Of a stretch of 64,000 nucleotides of DNA, positions 45,696 through 55,224 are shown piece by piece (the stretch's first letter is position 1; every line of letters starts with the position of its first letter). The notes under the pieces are model-generated. The model was not told the DNA's origin, did no database searches, and saw nothing but the letters and a program-made list of their open reading frames with translations. Origin of the DNA: S012-113 sp965368405 (lineage in GTDB: Bacteria; Bacteroidota; Bacteroidia; Cytophagales; Cyclobacteriaceae); contig CBDUMS010000005.1 in NCBI GenBank assembly GCA_965368405.1, forward strand, positions 3,871-67,870. Direction: 5' to 3'. Both the position numbers and the translations under genes were made by a program.

Positions 45696-48600
45696 TTATT
45701 TGTTCACTTTTATAAGATTATTGGAAACTTGGTGCAAGTAATCTTTCGCACCAATATGAGAAGCGTTTAGATCTAGGACTTTTTTGAAGTTTTGATTTGC
45801 ACACTGCAAATTATCAGCGGCCAATTCTGCGAGTCCAAGTAAATAGTACGCTTCTATTGTATTCCTCATTTGAATATCATCTTCAAAAACCAGCAACAAT
45901 GGTAGAGAGGTTGCGAAATAATCTATTTTGGCCTCTTCTTTTTGTTTTCTGACAGCAAATTCCTTCATTTCACTAAGCACTTTGAGTGCTTCAGGTTCTT
46001 TTCCTATCTCTATCATTGACAATGCTTTATAATAGGTAAGCTCTGAAAAGTTACTAACGGCCATATCAATAAAATCTCCTTCCTCATCCGCACTTGACTG
46101 AAAATGCTTTATTGCCTCTACCTCATTTCCTATTGCTCTATGGGCACAGCCTTTCCAATAGTTTACATGGGCAAGGGCTTGAAGAGGGTGATACTTTTCT
46201 CCTAAGTTATCAGGAGTATCTATTGATTTATTAAAATAGTTTAAAGCACTTTTGGGATCATTTTCATTAAGTGCCCTTTTGCCCAACTTAATACAAGCAT
46301 AGGTGTATTGTTTTAGCACTTGGCCTTCTCCCCCCTCCCATGGATGAAAATTACGATTAGATAAAAGGTCTAGTGCCTTTTCACTTTGATTAGTCAGATT
46401 GTATAAAGTTGCCAATTCTACACTAAAATCATCTCTAGAAAAAACTTCATCTTTCAAAGCCAACAGGTCCTTGAGCCTGCTCATTGGATCATAATTAAGC
46501 TTCTTTCGTAGCTGATCATATTCAAACTGTATTCTCATATCATCAGGAGACCGCTCCACCGCCCTTTCATAAAAGGATATGGCATTCTCCCCATCCTGAT
46601 TAGCATTCCAATAGGCAATTCCCAGATTCCTATAGAGGGTTGCATATTGACAACCAGAATCAACGGCTTTCTCCCATATTTGAATTGCGTCCTGGTGACG
46701 CTTGGCATTAAAGTAAAAATTTCCCAAGCCATAATAAACGAGCATTGAATCAGACTTATTTTCTGCGATCCATTCAAGCATTTTTAACTCCTCTAATCGC
46801 GATGGGAAGAAATAGTCAAAAGATTTTTTAGCGATTATATTCAGAAGTTGATCTCCTTTATCCCTCTTGCCATTAGCAAAGTACAACCAAGCTAAAATTA
46901 CATCTGTCATAATTGATTGTCCCATCGGATTTGGAACGGCGCACTCTTTGGTAGGGGAATTATGGTGCAACTCGATTAGCTCAACTGCAGGCTGATAAAA
47001 GCCACTTGCAATATATTCGAAGGCAATGTCAATAACAGTTTGAGCATCATTTCTACTCGATTCAATGAAATTTTCATAATTACCTCTAATTCGTCCTAAT
47101 TCAAAATTTGCCCATTGATCAAGAGGATCTATTGCGAGCAGGTTCACTAGTAGGTTTTCTGCTTCTGCCTTTTTGTTCATCTCAGAATGAATTACGGCTT
47201 TGAGTATGGTGGCACTATTATTATGTGCGTTTGTTACAAGAGAAGCATCAAGGTGCTCTATTGCCGACTCAAAGTCTTCTTTTTGTGCATCGAGCCTAGC
47301 AAGCATATAGTAACCTGGAGATCGCCATTCATAATTCCAAATAGCCTTATAGAATGATTTGTATGCTAAATCAGACTCGCCCAAATGATAGGAGGCAATT
47401 CCTTGATAATAATGAGCTTCTCCTGTAGATGGGTTTGGATGATAGGTTGTTAAAATATCAATTGCCTGGCTAGCATGATCTTTTGCTTTTTCAAAAAGAC
47501 CTGCTTTAATCAAGACCTTACTAAGTGAGATGTGTGCATCATAATTATTAGGATCACTCTCAAGAGCTGCTTCCCAATAAGTTTCAGGGTATCGTGTTGG
47601 ATGTCTGTACAGTTCCAGATGGTCTCCAATCATGTTTAATTTTATTGAGCTTTTTTCTTCATCAGGCTGCTTTGGTTCAACTGCTACATTACGATCTCTT
47701 GATTTATTGATCTCCTTATGTGAATAAGTGAGTAAAGTTTTACCATTTTCATCTAATACCGCCAATGAAAGTATATTTTCTTCTCCTGAACCGAACTCTC
47801 TTTCACAAACCCATGGAGTTTCTGGCCCTATTGTAAGCTTAGCAACGATCTCCTGCTTTGAGGCTATCTTAATAATAACTGTAACATTGGTTAGCTTACT
47901 GCTACTTACAACACCCATTTCTACCTTATTACCTTGTTTCGGAAGCAACTTGATAGCAACTAGCTTATTGGCATTTTGAACGGGACCAAGCTTTTTATAA
48001 CTCCACCAATACTGAGAAAATGTTTTGGTCTCAAAAGGTAATAGATAGGAGAAGTCGGGTTGATTATCTGTGTAGACACCAGCCATTAACTCAAAGTAAG
48101 GCCCTCCGATATCTGTTAATTCTCTATCCCATGCTTTACCGAACTCTTCACTACCCCAGGTCCACTGCTTTTTACCAGGTGCAATATGCCGATTAGCTAC
48201 ATGTATAAATCCGCCATCTGCCTTATTGTCATACCCTCCAAAAAAGTCATACTTTGTATCGCATACCATATAGCTGGTAGGAACTGTAATGTTTTCATAC
48301 TTCCTGAGATCATTTTTGCCAGGGCGTTTGTGGTAAGGTATACCGTAATAAGAGTTTTCTGCATAAGGAAAGCTACTAATAGCTCGCGCAGCATGATCTG
48401 CAACGTAATGCACATCTGGTGGGAAAAAACTTTGATAATCCTGATGAACTTCTACTGCGACATTGGCCCACCATAAGAATGTCTGTGTAAGCGGGGTTCT
48501 ATTGAATAATCGACCTCTTAGCTCAATCAATGAACTCTCAGGCCGAATTCGAATACCGTGCATCCCTTTTAGTCTATACATGGGGTCATATTCTGACATC

Positions 48601-49034
48601 CAAATGGTAGAAGCGCCATCAGACTCTTTTTCAATAAAGACATCTGTGGGTAAATAGGTGCCGGGTCGATGATGCTGTGGCCAATTGAACTCTACGCCTC
48701 CACTAAGCCATGGGCCAGCTAAGCCAACGAGTGCAGGTTTAATCACCTCTTGCTTGTAGAAAAAATTATAATTGTTATTTGTTTTATCTTGACCTTCGAA
48801 TATTCTTCCTCCTATCTCTGGTAGCATTGACAATCGAATAAATTCATTCTCTAATGTTGCTAACTGATAATTTCTGTCTACAAGATTGTCATAAACTTTA
48901 TCGATAAATGGTACAGGATATACCTTTCCTGAAGAACCTTGATAAACACGCTTTTCAAAAAATACAGGATTGATTTCTGACTTTCCCAGCTCGTAGGTAG
49001 GGATTGATTTTGTTATAATATTAGTTTTTACCAT
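45696..49034 (-). CDS. DUF5107 domain protein with TPR repeats
   Basis: 1112 residues, no signal peptide or lipobox (starts MVKTNIITKSIPTYELG), so probably cytoplasmic. Residues about 45-360 match the DUF5107 type: NEFIRLSMLPEIGGRIFEG, PWLSGGVEFNWPQHHRPGTY, NRTPLTQTFLWWANVAV, a galactose-mutarotase-like beta fold. Residues about 480-1105 are helical with many TPR motifs (SLSKVLIKAGLFEKAKDHASQAID, YRNLGIAYWNANQDGENAI). The family's biochemical role is not known to me. It lies between the sugar-porter MFS and the sulfatase genes, so it may process or sense galactan-derived sugars inside the cell (inference). Confidence 0.8.
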   Translation of the reverse strand: MVKTNIITKSIPTYELGKSEINPVFFEKRVYQGSSGKVYPVPFIDKVYDNLVDRNYQLATLENEFIRLSMLPEIGGRIFEGQDKTNNNYNFFYKQEVIKPALVGLAGPWLSGGVEFNWPQHHRPGTYLPTDVFIEKESDGASTIWMSEYDPMYRLKGMHGIRIRPESSLIELRGRLFNRTPLTQTFLWWANVAVEVHQDYQSFFPPDVHYVADHAARAISSFPYAENSYYGIPYHKRPGKNDLRKYENITVPTSYMVCDTKYDFFGGYDNKADGGFIHVANRHIAPGKKQWTWGSEEFGKAWDRELTDIGGPYFELMAGVYTDNQPDFSYLLPFETKTFSQYWWSYKKLGPVQNANKLVAIKLLPKQGNKVEMGVVSSSKLTNVTVIIKIASKQEIVAKLTIGPETPWVCEREFGSGEENILSLAVLDENGKTLLTYSHKEINKSRDRNVAVEPKQPDEEKSSIKLNMIGDHLELYRHPTRYPETYWEAALESDPNNYDAHISLSKVLIKAGLFEKAKDHASQAIDILTTYHPNPSTGEAHYYQGIASYHLGESDLAYKSFYKAIWNYEWRSPGYYMLARLDAQKEDFESAIEHLDASLVTNAHNNSATILKAVIHSEMNKKAEAENLLVNLLAIDPLDQWANFELGRIRGNYENFIESSRNDAQTVIDIAFEYIASGFYQPAVELIELHHNSPTKECAVPNPMGQSIMTDVILAWLYFANGKRDKGDQLLNIIAKKSFDYFFPSRLEELKMLEWIAENKSDSMLVYYGLGNFYFNAKRHQDAIQIWEKAVDSGCQYATLYRNLGIAYWNANQDGENAISFYERAVERSPDDMRIQFEYDQLRKKLNYDPMSRLKDLLALKDEVFSRDDFSVELATLYNLTNQSEKALDLLSNRNFHPWEGGEGQVLKQYTYACIKLGKRALNENDPKSALNYFNKSIDTPDNLGEKYHPLQALAHVNYWKGCAHRAIGNEVEAIKHFQSSADEEGDFIDMAVSNFSELTYYKALSMIEIGKEPEALKVLSEMKEFAVRKQKEEAKIDYFATSLPLLLVFEDDIQMRNTIEAYYLLGLAELAADNLQCANQNFKKVLDLNASHIGAKDYLHQVSNNLIKVNK

Positions 49035-49093
49035 CGCAAAATATTATTAGAAAACTACTGATTCGATTTTAAAACTTCCATTTCATTAGTGCA

Positions 49094-50482
49094 CTAGTTA
49101 GTTAGATCGCGCTCTATTTCTTCTAGAGACTTTCCTTTTGTTTCTGGCAACTTACTCTTTATAAAGAGGTAACCTAATAAACAAATACCGCTATATAACC
49201 AGAAAATCCCATAAGAACCTAGGACATTGTTGAGGATTGGAAAAGTAAATGTTAAAACAAATGATGCTATCCACAAGGAGAGCGTTGCAATAGACATAGC
49301 GACTCCCCTAAGTCGGTTAGGAAAGATTTCGGATAATACCACCCACGTTATTGGAGCCAGAGACATCGCATAAATACCTATAGATAATACCACCAGAATT
49401 AAGATAGGTAGGCCATTCCAACCCATAAAATAACTTAGTCCCAAAACCATATATACTAGTGCCAATCCTAAAGAGCCAAAGAGCATCAATTTTTTTCGCC
49501 CCAAAGAATCTACCGTATTCATTGCTATCAAGGTAAATATAAGATTTACACTACCCGTAATTACGATATTGAACAGCATATCACCAACAGTATATCCTGC
49601 GGCGGTGAATATCTCCTCTGCATAATTGAATATAATATTTATTCCACACCACTGTTGAAAAACTGCAAGGACAATACCTAAAAGAAGGATAGGTCGAATT
49701 GACTTCGTATTTAAATCACTTAGCGCAACTTTCCTTGTATCACTAAACGAAAGTTTAATTAATTCTATTTCCTCTTTGGCATAAGACGCCCCGCCGATTC
49801 TCTGGAGAATACCTTCTGCCTTTTCAGATCTTGCAGATTTCACAAGGAATCGTGGGCTCTTGGGTATGAAAAATAAGAGAATAAAGAATCCAATAGCGGG
49901 TACAAGTTCTGCCCAAAACATCCATCGCCAACCGCTCGTTCCATTCCACGAAGTTAAAATATCAGCTGATGAAAAAGTATCAGGAATTGGTTCAGCAATC
50001 AAATAGTTACAGATTTGGGCGGCCAAAATCCCAATCACAATCGTAAGCTGGTTGATAGCGACAAAACGGCCTCTAATATGAGCAGGCGATATTTCGGCAA
50101 TATACATTGGCGAAAGCGTCGATGCAATACCAATGCCGACACCACCAATTAACCTATAGATAATAAACAACGTAAAGTCATTCGCCGCTCCACTACCGTA
50201 GGCGGATATAATAAATAGGCCTGCCGCCAGAATAAGTGGCTGCTTTCTACCATATCTATCAGATAAAAACCCAGAAGTGAGTGCTCCAAATATACACCCT
50301 ATAAGAGCACTACTCATAGCCCATCCTTGTAAGCTAGGTACATCTTGAATTTGATAATATAATTCGTAAAAAGGTTTTGCTCCTCCAATGACAACCCAAT
50401 CGTACCCAAAAAGAAGGCCTCCTAAGGCCGATGTTAGCGCCAATGATAGAAGGTAGGTGATATTAAATTTTTGCTCAGCCAT
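49094..50482 (-). CDS. Sugar-porter-family MFS transporter (XylE/GLUT-like)
   Basis: 462 residues, 12 predicted membrane segments. Sugar-porter signatures: GGLLFGYDWVVIGGA near the start, SDRYGRKQPL (loop 2-3), YRLIGGVGIGIASTLSPMYIAEISPAHIRGR, and the C-terminal PETKGKSLEEIERDL. Imports a monosaccharide by H+ symport across the inner membrane; galactose is expected from the locus but other hexoses or pentoses are possible. It is a different MFS family from the FHS-type permease of the mannose operon. It starts 2 nt after the GH30 gene upstream. Confidence 0.93.
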   Translation of the reverse strand: MAEQKFNITYLLSLALTSALGGLLFGYDWVVIGGAKPFYELYYQIQDVPSLQGWAMSSALIGCIFGALTSGFLSDRYGRKQPLILAAGLFIISAYGSGAANDFTLFIIYRLIGGVGIGIASTLSPMYIAEISPAHIRGRFVAINQLTIVIGILAAQICNYLIAEPIPDTFSSADILTSWNGTSGWRWMFWAELVPAIGFFILLFFIPKSPRFLVKSARSEKAEGILQRIGGASYAKEEIELIKLSFSDTRKVALSDLNTKSIRPILLLGIVLAVFQQWCGINIIFNYAEEIFTAAGYTVGDMLFNIVITGSVNLIFTLIAMNTVDSLGRKKLMLFGSLGLALVYMVLGLSYFMGWNGLPILILVVLSIGIYAMSLAPITWVVLSEIFPNRLRGVAMSIATLSLWIASFVLTFTFPILNNVLGSYGIFWLYSGICLLGYLFIKSKLPETKGKSLEEIERDLTN

Positions 50483-50484
50483 GA

Positions 50485-52011
50485 TTAGATTTTTCCTAGG
50501 ATAGTTGTCACAGACCGCTTAGGCAACTTAATCGTCTTACCTTTTAATTCATACAGGCTCAGATCATTATGCTCATCGGTCAAATAAGCACTAGTTACTT
50601 CAATTTCCGAAGAAATCGAAAGCTTTTCGGCATCATCACTATAATTAATTAGTACAAGAACGCAGTCTTTATCTTTCTTAAAAGCGGCTATATCAATTTT
50701 TTCATTATCGTGAATAACCGCGTCCACCCTAACCATTCCCGGTCTTACAAAGCGTGAAAAATTTCCTAATGTCCAAAGAAGTTTACTCTCACGAATCTGC
50801 CCATTAAAAACCATTTTTTCACGATTAAAAAGATCAGACTCATCGCCCGTATCAAGATAAATCAATCCATCCTTATAATCAAATGTGGTAAGAGCTGTCC
50901 ACCATTGCCAACTACTTGCATTAGCAATTGTGATATCTGAATGAATGACGCGTGCTACATAAAGTGCTGTCCCCATACCAAGATCTCTCACATTGCCATT
51001 TCCTATTTCATCGGATTCTTCTAAAATACAGAACTCAGTTTGCCAATAATCTAAGGAGTCCAGCTCATCTAGTTTGGCTCGAAGCATCTTTCTGGTATCT
51101 ATTTGCTTAGCTACAGGCCAGGTAGTGAAATAACTATGACCTGAAATCGTATTTTCAACTTTTGGAAGGTGAGATAGGTTCAATGCAGAATTGTCACTAA
51201 AGAAAACAGTGGCTTGATCCCCACTTGCATGATATTTGTTATAAATAAACTGAATATCTGCCGCTTCACTTATAACGATCGATGTATTAAGTTGTCTCGA
51301 TTGTATTTCTTTTGAAAGATAGTTTACAAACAAATAAATATCTTCATTCGTTGCCGCCGTGCCTTCTTGGCTGGCTTTAGACCAGTCCCATTGAGGTTCG
51401 TTAATTGGACTCAAATAATCAAACCTCATTCCTTCTTCTTCAAAGTGCTCCATGATTTCGGCCAGAAAAATGGCATAATCATCATAATGACCAGGCTTTA
51501 AGTTGATTCGTTCATCGTTATTTATGGAATAGGCTTTTCCATTGATGGCATATTGTACTGGAGGAGCTATTGTAAATGCTAAAAATCGCTCTACGCCTCT
51601 CTTATGAGCTGCTCTTAAGAACCACTGCTGCCCAGCTTGTTTATTCCAATTATAGGTGCTGTCTTCCTGGAGGAAACTTTCGGCCCTCCGCCACTTGTTC
51701 TCTATATTTGAATTATCGCCTTGCTCCATACTACCAGCTCCAATGTAAAAGCGCCATAGCGATAGTCCTATGCCAAGCGGATTCCCTTTTTTGTCAAACT
51801 CCTTACTAAACAACAAGTCAGCTATTCTCTCTCGTTTTTCTACTGGCCAATTCTGACCAACAAACTGAGCACGCCATGCATCTGAAGCACCGAAGCTATG
51901 CATGGTCTGGTAATGAACTTCAGGATAAATAGAAATCTCCTGGCTCTGAACAGAGACATGAGTAAAGAGCATAGCAATAATTGCGAACATCCGGTTCCTA
52001 GACCTACTCAT
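50485..52011 (-). CDS. GH30 beta-1,6-galactanase-like enzyme, soluble
   Basis: 508 residues with a signal peptide but no lipobox (IIAMLFTHVSVQSQ), so periplasmic. GH30 TIM barrel plus beta side domain: YQTMHSFGASDAWRAQFVG, GIGLSLWRFYIGAGSMEQG, acid/base Glu205 in LSPINEPQWDW, and nucleophile Glu326 in DYWQTEFCIL. The HSFGASDAW start and INEPQWDW block resemble endo-beta-1,6-galactanase-type GH30 enzymes; subfamily is not proven. A paralogue with a lipid anchor is encoded directly upstream, overlapping by 1 nt. The pair may split the work: surface endo-cleavage and periplasmic trimming (inference). Confidence 0.9.
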   Translation of the reverse strand: MSRSRNRMFAIIAMLFTHVSVQSQEISIYPEVHYQTMHSFGASDAWRAQFVGQNWPVEKRERIADLLFSKEFDKKGNPLGIGLSLWRFYIGAGSMEQGDNSNIENKWRRAESFLQEDSTYNWNKQAGQQWFLRAAHKRGVERFLAFTIAPPVQYAINGKAYSINNDERINLKPGHYDDYAIFLAEIMEHFEEEGMRFDYLSPINEPQWDWSKASQEGTAATNEDIYLFVNYLSKEIQSRQLNTSIVISEAADIQFIYNKYHASGDQATVFFSDNSALNLSHLPKVENTISGHSYFTTWPVAKQIDTRKMLRAKLDELDSLDYWQTEFCILEESDEIGNGNVRDLGMGTALYVARVIHSDITIANASSWQWWTALTTFDYKDGLIYLDTGDESDLFNREKMVFNGQIRESKLLWTLGNFSRFVRPGMVRVDAVIHDNEKIDIAAFKKDKDCVLVLINYSDDAEKLSISSEIEVTSAYLTDEHNDLSLYELKGKTIKLPKRSVTTILGKI

Positions 52012-53645
52012 TAGTTAAGTTTACCTACGAGAGTTACTATAGACTTTCCCTTAATTTTTATGTCAGCAGCATTTACCATGGAGTATGTCAAATTATTTGT
52101 CTGATTTGTTAAGTACATATCAAATGTATCTTCACTTACCGTGAACCCATCACTCGTTCCATAGTTCAGGATTGGCACAGTTATGTTGTCATTACTATAA
52201 TTTACAAAAACAAGTACCAATTCTTCTTCCGTAGGCGATACAAATGCCGATACCATAAGATTTGCAGCCTCCAGTTCAAGGCTACCAAATAAGTCGTTTG
52301 AAACATCTACTCTTTTAAATCCTGGGCGAATAAAACGGCTAAAATTACCGAATGCCCATAGGTTCTTTGTCACCTCAATTTGTCCGGATGAACTTGATCT
52401 TGACTCCGAATCAGGATACCAATTCATTAGACCAAATCGGTACTTATGGTCTCCGTATTTCGGATAACTCAAACTTGTCCACCATGACCATCCTGTTGCA
52501 TTGGCAATTGTCAGATCCCAATGCATAATTCTTGCAATCCAAAGTGAGTAATCAATTTCATTTAGATCCGATTGATTTCTCCCTTCCAAATAATCACCTC
52601 CCAATATCGAATATTCTGTTTGCCAAAAACTAATGCCTGAACTCTGGTTTGCCGACAATAGATTCTGCCTATTCTTAATCCCTGCATTAGTTGAACTATT
52701 AGACCAGTAACTGTGACCCGCCACAAGTCGTTCTACAGTGGAAAAATCACCAAGGTAGTTAGCACTGTTTTGATCCCAAAAGGCTCTTACCTGATCAGAG
52801 GCATTAGGATAATTGTTTTTATACGAATGAAGAGCACTTAGATCTCCAGACTCCGGAATTATGATTTTTGTTGCTATGGCATCATCCAAAAACTTAGCAT
52901 TTATTGCTTCTACTAAATTATAAGCTTCATCATTAGAGCACCTTGACCCTTCCTGCTTAGAAGATCCTACTGTACTTAACCATTCGTACTGCGGTTCGTT
53001 TATGGGGCTTACATAATTAATCTGAATCCCCTGCGCAGAATGATATTGAACATATTCTGATATGTAAGCTGCAAAATTGCTATGTTCATCTTCCCTTAGG
53101 TTGTAGCCAACGGTACCGGGTGTAATAAAAGTGTAACCATTTTTGGTCATAAAATATGGTGGAGATGTTATCCATGCTGTAATATAGTCCACACCAAAAT
53201 CTTTAGCCTTTCTTAAAAACCATCTGGTACCCACCTGCTGTGACCAGTCATAGGTTCCATTTGGTTGAAGGGCACATTCGGTTTCTCTAAACCATGCATC
53301 AGAGGCAAAACCACTACTACTCATATTAGCGCTACCTGCTCCAAGATTTGTTCTCCACATTGATAAACCAATTCCTTTAGGATTCCCTTCTTGGTCAAAC
53401 GCCTGACTAAAAAGCAACTCACTAATGTTCTCTCGGTCGGAAACTGGCCAGTTTTCACCTATAATCTCGACCGACCAACCATCAGAGGCACCAAAATGGT
53501 GCATCGTCTGATGGGGTTGATCGAAATTTACTTTTAACCCTTTATCTCCCGAACCAAACTGCGGGTCGTTAGGGTCGGTAAAATTATCCTCGCACGCTAC
53601 AATTAATACAGCGATATATATCAATAGAAGAGTTAAATATTTCAA
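52011..53645 (-). CDS. GH30 beta-1,6-galactanase-like lipoprotein
   Basis: 544 residues, lipobox LIVAC (Cys18) followed by EDNFTDPNDPQF. GH30: HQTMHHFGASDGWSVEIIG (45-63), GIGLSMWRTNLGAGS, acid/base Glu217 in VSPINEPQYEW, nucleophile Glu344 in FWQTEYSILGG, and a closing beta domain (SIVTLVGKLN). The paralogue downstream lacks the lipid anchor. Lipidation plus position right after susD suggests an outer-surface endo-enzyme that feeds the SusCD pair (inference). The 10-residue motif after the Cys also occurs in the GH16 and the clan A lipoproteins of this window. Confidence 0.92.
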   Translation of the reverse strand: MKYLTLLLIYIAVLIVACEDNFTDPNDPQFGSGDKGLKVNFDQPHQTMHHFGASDGWSVEIIGENWPVSDRENISELLFSQAFDQEGNPKGIGLSMWRTNLGAGSANMSSSGFASDAWFRETECALQPNGTYDWSQQVGTRWFLRKAKDFGVDYITAWITSPPYFMTKNGYTFITPGTVGYNLREDEHSNFAAYISEYVQYHSAQGIQINYVSPINEPQYEWLSTVGSSKQEGSRCSNDEAYNLVEAINAKFLDDAIATKIIIPESGDLSALHSYKNNYPNASDQVRAFWDQNSANYLGDFSTVERLVAGHSYWSNSSTNAGIKNRQNLLSANQSSGISFWQTEYSILGGDYLEGRNQSDLNEIDYSLWIARIMHWDLTIANATGWSWWTSLSYPKYGDHKYRFGLMNWYPDSESRSSSSGQIEVTKNLWAFGNFSRFIRPGFKRVDVSNDLFGSLELEAANLMVSAFVSPTEEELVLVFVNYSNDNITVPILNYGTSDGFTVSEDTFDMYLTNQTNNLTYSMVNAADIKIKGKSIVTLVGKLN

Positions 53646-55214
53646 TTAGTAGCCCGGGTTTTGTTTTATACTACCACCTGACAATATAATCTCACTAGTC
53701 GGTATTGGCCACAACAAATGTTTGGCTGGATCAAATGTGCTACCCTTTGCCTGATCTTCGCCATTGTTAGCAAGTTCAAATGCATCAGTACTTTCATTGA
53801 GATTATACTGAACAAAAGTACCATCGCTACCCATAATACTGTTTATTCTGGGCACTCCATTCACTTTTTGTCTTCTTAAGTCGTATAAACGGTGTTGTTC
53901 CATTGCCAACTCTAATCTTCTTTCCTTCCATATAGCATCTCTCAGGTTATCTCCGCTCAATGCCATATCTGTAGTTAGGTTAACTCTGTCTCTTACCATT
54001 TTTAATTTATCTAATGCTTCAGAGCTGTTTCCAGCAAAATAGCTTGCCTCCGCATACATCAAGAGTAAATCTGCATAACGCATGAAAACATGGTTGTTAT
54101 TTAAATTTCCTGGACGGTAAGGAGTATCTCTATATGCCTGTGGTACATAGAACTTTCTATTTATTCTAGCAGATTTATTTCTGTCTGGTGCAGCATCAAA
54201 GGCAGTAACATCGGGGTCATTAAAGACAGGTTCTCCATGTTTGATAATCGTATTTCTCAAACGAATATCATCACCTTCATCCAAGAATGCCTTTTCAAGA
54301 TAACTTGAGGGCACACCCCAATTCCATCCGCCGTCAAAACGCGAACCTGTTGTTATTCCATAAAAATTACCAATGCTATACGTTGGGTCAGAACGGTATT
54401 TAATTTCAAATATAATTTCGTCACCACTCTCATTATTCAAATCCCAAATGTCATCATAATTGGCTTCTAGCTGATATTCATTTGATTGAATTACATTATC
54501 CGCCATTGTAGCTGCCTCACTCCACCTTTCTCTGAACAAATATACTTTTGCCAAGTAAGCTTGAGCTGCTCCTTTCGTAGCCCTTCCTTGATCTACCGCT
54601 GAATACTCACTCTTAAGTGGCAATAGGTTAATGGCATCAAGTAAATCAGCCTCGATGAGCGCGTAAACATCATCTTCACTTTGTCGTTCATAGTTGAAGA
54701 TTTCAGGTTCGAGTAATTCATTAAATGTAGTTATGATTGGTACTCCTCCAAAATTTTTAACTAATTGGAAGTAATAAAAAGCCCGGAGGAACTTCGTTTC
54801 TCCAAGTAGGCGATCGGCAAGCTCCTGATCAATCTTGGCATTTCCGACCTCCTGGATGATTACATTACACCTGGTAATGCCCCGAAACTGGAAATTCCAA
54901 AAGTTCTGAAAATATGTAGATCCAACATCGACGTTATTATAATGCGCAATGCTAATAATATCAGGTCTAGGCTGCTCTGTATTTCCTGCCCAACCATCGT
55001 CTGTTGCCATATCCATAATCTGACGATAGAACAAAATGTGATTCCAAACATCGGATTGTACTCCATCGTAAGCTCCATTAACAAAGTTTACAATTGCTTC
55101 TTCGCTCGATATAATCTCAGAAAGTGTTGGAGTAGAGCGTACTGGTTCTTCCAGGTAATCTTTACAACTGAAGACTGAAAAAACCATAATTAATAATAAT
55201 ATTTTAGTTTTCAT
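53646..55214 (-). CDS. susD: SusD/RagB-family glycan-binding lipoprotein
   Basis: 522 residues, lipobox VFSC (Cys17) then KDYLEEPVRSTPT. Family features: FVNGAYDGVQSDVWNH, GETKFLRAFYYFQLVKNFGGVPIIT, NNHVFMRYADLLLMYAEASYFAGN, WKERRLELAMEQHRLYDLRRQKV, and the end LLWPIPTSEIILSGGSIKQNPGY. Partner of the SusC encoded 10 nt upstream. Binds the galactan-type glycan handled by the following enzymes (substrate inferred). Confidence 0.95.
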   Translation of the reverse strand: MKTKILLLIMVFSVFSCKDYLEEPVRSTPTLSEIISSEEAIVNFVNGAYDGVQSDVWNHILFYRQIMDMATDDGWAGNTEQPRPDIISIAHYNNVDVGSTYFQNFWNFQFRGITRCNVIIQEVGNAKIDQELADRLLGETKFLRAFYYFQLVKNFGGVPIITTFNELLEPEIFNYERQSEDDVYALIEADLLDAINLLPLKSEYSAVDQGRATKGAAQAYLAKVYLFRERWSEAATMADNVIQSNEYQLEANYDDIWDLNNESGDEIIFEIKYRSDPTYSIGNFYGITTGSRFDGGWNWGVPSSYLEKAFLDEGDDIRLRNTIIKHGEPVFNDPDVTAFDAAPDRNKSARINRKFYVPQAYRDTPYRPGNLNNNHVFMRYADLLLMYAEASYFAGNSSEALDKLKMVRDRVNLTTDMALSGDNLRDAIWKERRLELAMEQHRLYDLRRQKVNGVPRINSIMGSDGTFVQYNLNESTDAFELANNGEDQAKGSTFDPAKHLLWPIPTSEIILSGGSIKQNPGY

Positions 55215-55224
55215 GATATATAAT

